DNA from: Proteobacteria bacterium DTSAM18
Lineage (GTDB): Bacteria > Myxococcota_A > UBA796 > GCA-2862545
DNA length: 64,000 bases
Reading direction: 5' to 3'
Assembly (NCBI GenBank): GCA_028767165.1
Contig: JARACJ010000003.1
Location: 1-64,000 of the forward strand
In this document: positions 53,398-60,254 of the stretch, piece by piece
Layout of the letters: every line of letters begins with the position of its first letter
How positions within the stretch are numbered: the stretch's first letter is position 1
The notes under the pieces: model-generated
Told to the model about the DNA's origin: nothing
What the model saw: only the letters and a program-made list of their open reading frames with translations
Database searches by the model: none
Program-made: the position numbers and the translations under genes

Positions 53398-54521
53398 GCC
53401 AGCTCCTTGCTGCGCTCGGCGTAGGGGAACCGGAAGTCGTGCTGCTTCGACCAGGTGTACAGCTCGGCGGCGTACTCGCTGAACGGACGGGGCGCCTCGC
53501 CGCCCATCTCCTCGATGACCCGCTGGTTCGAGAACACGGTGTCGTAGGTGATGTAGGGCAGGAACACCTTCATCAGGGCGCCCACCTGGGCCACGATCGA
53601 CGTGCGGGGCATGCGGTTCATGGCCCGGACGCTGCCGTCGAACACGGGGATGAGGTTGGGCGCGAAGCGTGCCTTGCGACCCTGGGCCGCGGCGATGGCA
53701 TCGGCCACCTGCTGTGAGGTGAGGGACTGCTCACCGCTGGACAGGTGGTAGATGTCGTACTTCGGGGCATCCTTGGTGTGGATGGTGGCGATGGCCCGGC
53801 CCACGTAGTCGGCGTTGATGATGTCCAGGCGTGCCGTGGGATCCAGGGGGATCACCGGGAGATCGGCCAGGGTGCACAGGGCGCGCACCATGTCGAACTG
53901 GGTGGTGCGGGGGTGCCGTGCGTCGCCCATGACGATGGACGGGCGGAAGAAGACCTTGGAGGTGTCGGGCAGGAGCTCCCGCACCATGTGCTCGGTGAAC
54001 TTCTTCGTGCGGCCGTAGGGATCGTAGTCGGAGCGGTTCCAGTCGATGGCCTCGTCCTCGTACACCACCTCGGCGTTCCGCTGGCCGGCCACGGCGACGG
54101 TGCTCACGTGGCTGAAGCGCTCCAGACCGCTGGTGTCGCGGATGCGCTGGGCCAGCTTGATCAGCGACAGGGTGCCGCGCAGGTTGGTGTTGAAGCACGC
54201 CTTGGACGACTTTCGGTTCAGGCTCGCGGCGATGTGCAGCACGGAGTCGACGTTCTCGGCGGCCCAGGCGGCGTCGGCCTCGGACAGGCCGAGGCCGGGG
54301 GCGTGCAGGTCGCCGGGGAGGATGCGGAAGCGGTCGCGGAAGCCGTCGAACCGAGCCTCGGACATGTGCAGCTGCCAGGCCTTGTACAGCTTGTCGAGTG
54401 CGTGTTGCTCGCTGGTGCAGCGCACCATGAGGGCCAGGTCGTGGTCGGTCTCGGTGAGCAGGTGGTGACACACGTAGCTGCCGAGGTAGCCCGTGCCGCC
54501 GGTGAGGAAGATGGTGGCCAT
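53394..54521 (-). CDS. Thioester-reductase-like extended SDR
   Basis: A 375-residue NAD(P)-dependent enzyme with TGGTGYLGS (8-16) at the N-terminus, ILPGDLHAPGLGLS, and the catalytic YxxxK as YGRTK (169-173). This pattern, with FSHVSTVAVAG, is typical of the thioester-reductase/male-sterility branch that reduces carrier- or CoA-bound acyl groups to aldehydes. It is a free-standing protein with no carrier domain, so it could use the ACP of this operon. The start codon shares one base with the upstream stop (TGATG). Confidence 0.82.
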   Translation of the reverse strand: MATIFLTGGTGYLGSYVCHHLLTETDHDLALMVRCTSEQHALDKLYKAWQLHMSEARFDGFRDRFRILPGDLHAPGLGLSEADAAWAAENVDSVLHIAASLNRKSSKACFNTNLRGTLSLIKLAQRIRDTSGLERFSHVSTVAVAGQRNAEVVYEDEAIDWNRSDYDPYGRTKKFTEHMVRELLPDTSKVFFRPSIVMGDARHPRTTQFDMVRALCTLADLPVIPLDPTARLDIINADYVGRAIATIHTKDAPKYDIYHLSSGEQSLTSQQVADAIAAAQGRKARFAPNLIPVFDGSVRAMNRMPRTSIVAQVGALMKVFLPYITYDTVFSNQRVIEEMGGEAPRPFSEYAAELYTWSKQHDFRFPYAERSKELA

Positions 54522-56092
54522 CAAGCGGCTCCCTGGATGGAGTGGGTGGAGGGGCCCGGAAGGGTGAGGGCCGGGGTGCTCGGGGGATCGGTGGGGACGG
54601 TCTGGCGGTCCATCACGGGGAAGGTCCAGCGATGGGAGCCGGGGAACTGCACGTCGAGCCAGTAGGTGCGCCAGTCCAGCGCGCGCAGGTCGTCGTGCAG
54701 GAAGTCCCGCTCGCTGTCGTGGACGTCGTCGAGCAGGGCCTGGGTGTGGTGGGCCTCGAAGATCCAGTCGTGATCCTGGATGAAGGGGGTGTAGGTCTCG
54801 AACATGCGATCGAGCTGACGGATCCGGCGGGCGTCGTTGCGCAGCTTGCGGCGGGTCCTGCGCAGCCTGCTCTCCGCCTCGCCCTTCAGCTTCCTGCCGA
54901 GCAGGGACGGCACCTTGACCTTGCCGAGCAGCTCCTGGGCGCCGTCCATGAGGCCGCTCATGCCCGAGGGCGAGAACACGCCGGGCGCGTCGGCGCCGAT
55001 GGCGCGGATGTCGGTGTGGGCCCGCAGGCGCTCGCCGAGGGTGGTGCCGTGGCGCTGCGCGTGTCGGCGGGCGGCGAGCGACGTGAGCTCGGCGGTCTGG
55101 GCGAAGGTGGTGGGGTTCAGATCGCTCGTGGCCACCTGGTAGACCGCCTCGGGGGCATCCTGCAGCGACTGGGCCAGGGCGCCGAAGCAGGTGCGGACCA
55201 CGGTGTCGACGGGCACGACGTCGAAGCGGTGGCCGGGCACCACCGGCAGGTCGCGGAAGCCGGTGGCGATGTACCACATGATGGGACCGGCGGTGTTCAG
55301 GCCCTCGTTCCAGCCGGGGAACGGGAACGTGCGGGCACACTCGACCACGGCCGGGCGCACGGTGTGCACCTTGACGGGCTGCGCGGCGAGGACGTGCTCC
55401 GCAAGACCCTTGGTGAAGGTGTAGATGTTGGGCCAGCCGAGGTGCTCGGCCGCGGCCTGGACGTGATCGATGCGCTCGTGGGCGCCACCGATGGTGGCGA
55501 TCTCCTCCCACAGCCGCTCGGCGGTGGCGAGGGCGTCGAACGGCGTGCCGTTGGGGCTCAGGCCCGGCACGAGACCCTCGTGGATGCGGCCATCGCGCCT
55601 GCCCGCGACGAAGCAGGTGGACACGTGGATCATGCGCGGGGTCTTCAGCTCGCTGGCGAGGGACGCCATGTGCAAGGCGCCGAAGGTGTTGCTGGCGAGG
55701 CCCTTGAGGGGGTCGGGCTGGAAGTCGGTGAGGCCCGCGAAGTGGACGACGGCATCGGCGTCGGCGACCAGTTCCTCCCGCACATCGGCGGGCATGCCGA
55801 GGTCGGGCAGCGAGATGTCGGCGTCGACCACGAACAGCTTGCGCTGCAGCAGCTTCTGCCAGTCGCGGCCGTGGGCGGCCTTCACGGGACGAAGCGCCGG
55901 CGAGATGTCGAAGGCCTTCGCCACCCGTTCGGCGGCATGGGGGAAGCGACCGGGGCGGGTGAGCAGGGTGATGCGCCGCACCTGGGGCATGTGGGTGAGG
56001 AGCATGGACAGCCACACCTTGCCCACGAAGCCGGTGGCACCGGTGACGATGAGGTGCTTGCCCTCGAGGAGCTCGGAAAGCGGGGGCGTCAT
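54521..56092 (-). CDS. Fatty acyl-CoA reductase-like protein
   Basis: A 523-residue enzyme related to eukaryotic-type fatty acyl-CoA reductases: Rossmann motif TGATGFVGK (17-25), STCFVAGRRDG, and active site YTFTK (224-228) in the FAR pattern YxxTK. A long C-terminal part (about 390-523) with a basic helical stretch follows, as in FAR_C proteins. It can reduce acyl-CoA to fatty alcohol by two steps. With the SDR next to it, the operon has two acyl reductases of different type. It overlaps the HAD gene by ATGA. Confidence 0.85.
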   Translation of the reverse strand: MTPPLSELLEGKHLIVTGATGFVGKVWLSMLLTHMPQVRRITLLTRPGRFPHAAERVAKAFDISPALRPVKAAHGRDWQKLLQRKLFVVDADISLPDLGMPADVREELVADADAVVHFAGLTDFQPDPLKGLASNTFGALHMASLASELKTPRMIHVSTCFVAGRRDGRIHEGLVPGLSPNGTPFDALATAERLWEEIATIGGAHERIDHVQAAAEHLGWPNIYTFTKGLAEHVLAAQPVKVHTVRPAVVECARTFPFPGWNEGLNTAGPIMWYIATGFRDLPVVPGHRFDVVPVDTVVRTCFGALAQSLQDAPEAVYQVATSDLNPTTFAQTAELTSLAARRHAQRHGTTLGERLRAHTDIRAIGADAPGVFSPSGMSGLMDGAQELLGKVKVPSLLGRKLKGEAESRLRRTRRKLRNDARRIRQLDRMFETYTPFIQDHDWIFEAHHTQALLDDVHDSERDFLHDDLRALDWRTYWLDVQFPGSHRWTFPVMDRQTVPTDPPSTPALTLPGPSTHSIQGAA

Positions 56093-56760
56093 GGGCGGGC
56101 CTCCACGACGGGCCACCGGAACTGGTGGGCCTGCCGGCGCAGGGACAGGGTGGGGGAGACGGCGCAGGGACGGCCGACGGCGCTCAGCATGGGCACGTCG
56201 CCGCCGCTGTGGCCGTAGCCGGCGGACAGGGCCGGGTTGAGGTGGTGGGCGCGGGCGTACCGCTGCAGCCAGGTGCCATCGATGCGGCCCCGGAGGCCGT
56301 CGCCGGTGAGCTCTCCGGTGAGCAGGCCACGGTCGTCGGTGGCGATGGTGTCGGCCACCAGCTCGTCGACGGGCAGCCCCTCCAGCAGGGCCTCGGCGAG
56401 GGTGCGCGGCAGGCTCGAGATGACCACCACCCGATCTCCGTGGGTGACGGCCCGGTGGAGGAGATCGTGGCCGGCGGCGAGGGCCCGGGAGGTCTTGTGC
56501 GCGTGGACCCAGTCCTCGCACAGGGAGAGCCAACGATCCGTGGTCCAGCCATCGGTGAACGACCACTCGCTCAGCGTGCGGGCGTCCGCGCCCAGGCCGC
56601 CGAGGGTGGACGAGGTGAGCGCGCCGAGGAACACACGGCCGATCCCCTTGAGACGGTCGCCGGGCTGGGCGTCGCGCAGGGCGAGCCAGGCGGCCACCGC
56701 AGCGGGATCGACGGAGAAGAGGACGCCCTCGAGGCGGAAGAAGGCGGCGGAGTCGGTCAT
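56089..56760 (-). CDS. HAD-IB-like protein with altered catalytic motifs
   Basis: A 223-residue HAD-fold protein that opens the lipid operon. Motif I, normally AAFFDxDxTL, reads AAFFRLEGVL, so the nucleophilic Asp is Arg9 and the second Asp is Glu11. Motif IV, normally GDSxxDxPML, reads GHSGGDVPML. Motif II VISSLPR is present. Phosphatase activity is therefore doubtful; it may be a regulatory or scaffold pseudoenzyme. In other bacteria HAD-IB domains are often linked to PlsC acyltransferases, which fits the company here. The ATG at 56760 follows the palindromic operator by about 20 bp. Confidence 0.8.
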   Translation of the reverse strand: MTDSAAFFRLEGVLFSVDPAAVAAWLALRDAQPGDRLKGIGRVFLGALTSSTLGGLGADARTLSEWSFTDGWTTDRWLSLCEDWVHAHKTSRALAAGHDLLHRAVTHGDRVVVISSLPRTLAEALLEGLPVDELVADTIATDDRGLLTGELTGDGLRGRIDGTWLQRYARAHHLNPALSAGYGHSGGDVPMLSAVGRPCAVSPTLSLRRQAHQFRWPVVEARP

Positions 56761-56780
56761 GGGGCCTGCCGTGGTTTGAT

Positions 56781-56800
56781 TAGACTGACATGTCAGTCTA
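56781..56800. promoter_or_regulatory. Perfect 20-bp palindrome, likely TetR operator
   Basis: TAGACTGACATGTCAGTCTA is a perfect inverted repeat centred at 56790/56791, 20 bp before the start codon of the first gene of the lipid operon. Size, symmetry and place are those of TetR-family operators. The operon's last gene encodes a TetR protein. The divergent MYG1-like gene starts 200 bp away and might also be affected. Confidence 0.8.
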
Positions 56801-56999
56801 GTCGTGGATACCATGGGTCGTGACGCAGGGCAACCGGGGAGAGCGGGGTTCCGACGCGCTGGTCGGAAGGGGCGCCTGTCGACGAGCCGGCGACACTACA
56901 GGAACCGCGTGGTCAATGCCAGTGTGTGTTCCGCCGAGGCTTGTGGGCGCTGTGCGAGCCGGATACGGGGGCGTCTTGTCCGAATCCCTGGAGGCCCCC

Positions 57000-57887
57000 G
57001 TGACCCTCGCCATCGGAACCCACTCCGGCACCTTCCATGCCGATGATGTGATGGCCGTCGCCCTCATCCGTACCTTCGTCGACGCCGACGCCACGGTGGT
57101 CCGCACCCGTGACGACGCCGTGCTCGACCGCTGCGATCTCGTGGTCGACGTGGGGGGCATCTTCGATCCCGCCAAGGGGCGCTTCGACCACCACCAGGCG
57201 AGCTACACGGGGCCCCACAGCTCCGCCGGGCTGGTGCTGAACTGGTTGGAGGACGAGGGCAAGGTGTCCAGCGAGCTGGCCGACTACCTGCGCAAGGAGG
57301 CGGTGGAGTATGTCGACGCCGTCGACGTGGGCGCCACCTCCCCGACGATCGGCGTGCCCTGCCTTCCCCGGCTGGTCGAGACCTTCGTGGCCCAGGCCGA
57401 CGACGACGCGAGCCGGCTGGCCATGTTCGAGGCGGCCGTGGTCATGAACCGGCAGATCCTGCAGGGCATGGTCCGGGAGCACGAGCGCCTCGTGGAGGCC
57501 CGCACGGTGGTGGAGGCGGCCATGCGCAAGGCCGAGGCCGAGGGGACCTCCGTGGTCGAGCTCGACCGCTACTACCGTTGGAAGCCGGCCTACTTCGAGC
57601 TCGGCGGCGAGAGCCACCCCACGGCCTTCATGATGTTCCCGGCCGACAACGGCACGTACAAGGTGCTGGCCATCCCGCCGGTGCTCGGCAGCTTCGCCCA
57701 GAAGGTCTCCCTGCCCGAGAGCTGGGGCGGAAAGATGGGTGAGGAGCTGCAGGCGGCCACGGGCGTGGAGGGCAGCGTGTTCTGCCACAAGAACCTGTTC
57801 ATCGCCGTGTTCCAGACCCGCGAAGGCGCGCTGAAGGCGCTGGGCGATGCGGGGCTGCTCGGGTCGGAGATCGTGGGCAGGCGATAG
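57000..57887 (+). CDS. MYG1 family (UPF0160) DHH-like phosphoesterase/nuclease
   Basis: A 295-residue protein with IGTHSGTFHADDVMAVALI at the start and FDHHQ at about 62-66, the metal-binding pattern of MYG1/DHH-like phosphoesterases. A C-terminal region with YVDAVDVG and a late VFCHKNLFIAVF follows. In eukaryotes MYG1 is reported as a 3'-5' RNA exonuclease; the bacterial role is open. The start is GTG 57000 with GGAGG five bases upstream. The open frame extends to 56820 but the extra residues are unlike the family. Confidence 0.85.
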   Translation: MTLAIGTHSGTFHADDVMAVALIRTFVDADATVVRTRDDAVLDRCDLVVDVGGIFDPAKGRFDHHQASYTGPHSSAGLVLNWLEDEGKVSSELADYLRKEAVEYVDAVDVGATSPTIGVPCLPRLVETFVAQADDDASRLAMFEAAVVMNRQILQGMVREHERLVEARTVVEAAMRKAEAEGTSVVELDRYYRWKPAYFELGGESHPTAFMMFPADNGTYKVLAIPPVLGSFAQKVSLPESWGGKMGEELQAATGVEGSVFCHKNLFIAVFQTREGALKALGDAGLLGSEIVGRR

Positions 57888-57898
57888 GGCGACCTGGT

Positions 57899-58390
57899 TC
57901 AGTGCGCGTCGGCAGCTTCGGCCCGCACCTGCTTCTCGTCCTCCACGAGCGCTCGGATGCCCTTCACGTCGATGGGCTCGATCCCCTGGTGCATGGCCCA
58001 CCCCTCACGCGTGAGCCCGTGCTCCATGCGCAGGATGCCCGTCAGGGTCGGCCGTCCGTCCCCGCCCGCCAGCACCACGAAGTCGTCTCCCGCCTCACAG
58101 GCGGGGATCCCGCTCACGCGCTGCCTTCCGAGGGTCGGGTGGACACCGCCGGGGAGCTCGAAGGTCAGGTCGTAGGTCTTCTCGCCCTTGAGCGTGTCGT
58201 GGACCGCCAGCACGCAGGTGGTGACCAGCCCCTTCGGTGTCTCCCGGCTCCGCGCGTCGACCACGACGCCGGCATGGATGGCCGTGGCGTGGTGCACCAG
58301 CTCGGACCAGCTCAGGCCGCCATCCCCACAGGTGTGGGGGGCGGCCTGGGCGTGGGAGGTGAGCAGCAGTGCCCACAGCGTCCGCATCAT
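57899..58390 (-). CDS. Secreted protein of unknown function, paired with matrixin protease
   Basis: A 163-residue protein with a signal peptide (ending near QAA-PHTC). It has a beta-rich body with GLVTTCVLAVHDTLKG and GRQRVSGIPACEAGDDFVVLAGG. Two or three cysteines could form disulfides. Its start overlaps the stop of the matrixin-like protease by ATGA, so the two are made together; it might be an inhibitor, chaperone or cofactor of the protease, but nothing shows which. Confidence 0.72.
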   Translation of the reverse strand: MMRTLWALLLTSHAQAAPHTCGDGGLSWSELVHHATAIHAGVVVDARSRETPKGLVTTCVLAVHDTLKGEKTYDLTFELPGGVHPTLGRQRVSGIPACEAGDDFVVLAGGDGRPTLTGILRMEHGLTREGWAMHQGIEPIDVKGIRALVEDEKQVRAEAADAH

Positions 58391-59070
58391 CGCCGGCGCC
58401 TGCCGGCAGCGAGGAGGAGGCCCGCCAGCGTCATCGTCAGCGAGGCGGGCAGCGGCGCGGTGGAGCAGCCCGGTCGGAACCGGGGGTAGCTGCCTGAGTC
58501 CGGGTACAGGGCCCGTGCGCCGTCCTGATCGTCCCAGTGCAGGTCCCGCTTGCGCAGCTCGCCCCGGCGGGTGGTCGCGAACATGGTGGCCTCGTAGAAC
58601 TCCGGCGTGTGGTCGAGGCCGATGGCGTGACCGAGCTCGTGGGTCATCGCGTTCTGCAGGTCCATGCCACCCTGGCCCCAGTTGGCCGTCGAGGTGTTCA
58701 CGCGCACGTCGAAGCCGACGATGTCGCCGTTGGCGGCGGACCAGGTGCTCGTCAGGGCCAGGATGTCGTTGTCCCACTCCCAGTCGTCCTCGAAGTACAC
58801 GACGTTCTGCTTGTCGTGGGCCGGCTTGGCGATGTCGGTCTCGCCGGCGTACTCGAACCACAGGTAGGCGCCCTCGACCGCCTCCCACTCCGCGAGGCTC
58901 TCCGCGACGAGCTCGTAGACGGCGTCGTCTCCGAGATCCTCTGGCACGGAGTCCGCGTTGAGCGACCACTCGACGGGCATCTTGCTCCAGGACACCGGGA
59001 TGCCGCGGTCGTTGGTGATCAGCTCGAAGGCCTGGGCACTCGGGAGTGCGAGAAGCAGAAGTCCCCACAT
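58387..59070 (-). CDS. Secreted matrixin-like metalloprotease
   Basis: A 227-residue protein with signal peptide (MWGLLLLALPSAQA), the metzincin zinc motif HELGHAIGLDH (144-154) and a Met-turn around Met163 (ATMF). This is the matrixin catalytic core without a recognisable prodomain. The C-terminus, one Cys then a hydrophobic helix and RRRR, resembles MYXO-CTERM sorting tails. AGGAGA precedes the ATG at 59070. It should act at the cell surface; the substrate is unknown. Confidence 0.85.
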   Translation of the reverse strand: MWGLLLLALPSAQAFELITNDRGIPVSWSKMPVEWSLNADSVPEDLGDDAVYELVAESLAEWEAVEGAYLWFEYAGETDIAKPAHDKQNVVYFEDDWEWDNDILALTSTWSAANGDIVGFDVRVNTSTANWGQGGMDLQNAMTHELGHAIGLDHTPEFYEATMFATTRRGELRKRDLHWDDQDGARALYPDSGSYPRFRPGCSTAPLPASLTMTLAGLLLAAGRRRR

Positions 59071-59255
59071 GAGGCGGTCTCCTGGTACTTTCCCCAATGT
59101 GGAGTCCACGGGGAAAGCTGGCTTGGCAGGGTGGATCTCACAGAGCTTCTCGGTGGTCCGGGCGGCGTCGTTGAATGTGGTGTCGTACGGTTTGCTGCGC
59201 AGTCGTCGGGCCTTGCGTTATGGCCGGGCGACGTGGACTGGTTCGGAGGAAGCAC

Positions 59256-60254
59256 ATGGGGTCGTCGAAGCGCAGGAAGCTGTCCGCCACGGGAGCCCTC
59301 GCGGCCGGGTTCAAGGAGGGCATGGGGGTCCTGCCGGCATGGCTGGGCCTGTCGGTGGTGCTCGGGGTCGGCGCAGGCATGCTCGACCACAGGATCGCGG
59401 CGTGGATGGCCGATGATGCCCACCTCGGCGCCCTCAAGGGGCTGTCGGACATCCTGCTGGCGGTCGGTGGTCTCGGAGCCGTGGTGTTCCTGATGCAGCT
59501 GGCCCGGCGGTCCAGTGCCAGCCGGAGCAGCTGGTGGCTCCCGGTGCTGGCCCTGCCCGCGTTGCTGTCCGGCCTGCTGTTCCGGTCGCTCATCGCCAAC
59601 ATGGGCGCCGCCCAGACCGACGCCTACGCCGGCCTCCTGCTCGCCGCGTTCGCCCACATGTTCCTCATGCTCACGCTGTTCGGCGTCATCTTCACGCCGC
59701 TCATGGCCTGGGTGCTGCTCACGGGCGTGGAGCGCCGGCGCCTCGGCGAGACGGGACCGGCCCTCGGAGGCATCGGCCGGCTCTTCGACGTCATGGTGCC
59801 GGTGGGCCTGCGGGAGCTGCTCGTCAGCGTGGGCTACCAGATGCTCATCGTGCCCGGCGTGTGGTTCGACATCAGCTACGTCTTCACGCCCCAGCTCGCC
59901 GTGCTCCACCCCGAGGAAGACGCCTTCAAGGTGAGCAGCCGGGTGGCCAAGGGCATCCGATCCCGGATCTTCCGCCTCAACATCGTCATCGGCCTCGGCA
60001 AGATCCTCGGCAGCATGGGCATCGCGGCCCTGTTCGGCTCCGAGGCGTTCAAGCTGTACAGCGCCGTGGCGATGATGGGCACCCCCCAGGATCTCGTGAA
60101 GCTGCCCACCGCGCTCGTGTACATCGTGCCCGTGTTCCAGGTGTTCATGACCGGCTGGTGGCTCCTGGCCGCGTTGCAGTTCTTCCGCCCTCGAATGGAG
60201 CGGCTGCTGGCCCGAAGGGCTGACGCCACCGGTGGAGCGGAGGGTTCGGCTTGA
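59256..60254 (+). CDS. Multi-spanning membrane protein, unknown function
   Basis: A 332-residue protein with about seven hydrophobic segments and a basic N-terminus (MGSSKRRKLSATG). No family motif is recognised. GGAGGAAGC precedes the ATG at 59256. Its stop overlaps the TTG start of mfd (TTGA), so the two are translationally coupled, though a shared function is not evident. Confidence 0.75.
   Translation: MGSSKRRKLSATGALAAGFKEGMGVLPAWLGLSVVLGVGAGMLDHRIAAWMADDAHLGALKGLSDILLAVGGLGAVVFLMQLARRSSASRSSWWLPVLALPALLSGLLFRSLIANMGAAQTDAYAGLLLAAFAHMFLMLTLFGVIFTPLMAWVLLTGVERRRLGETGPALGGIGRLFDVMVPVGLRELLVSVGYQMLIVPGVWFDISYVFTPQLAVLHPEEDAFKVSSRVAKGIRSRIFRLNIVIGLGKILGSMGIAALFGSEAFKLYSAVAMMGTPQDLVKLPTALVYIVPVFQVFMTGWWLLAALQFFRPRMERLLARRADATGGAEGSA

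Noticed and set aside
45209-56760. Polyketide or aryl polyene synthesis cluster
   Set aside because: No ketosynthase, ketoreductase set or multidomain synthase is present; the enzymes fit lipid modification better.
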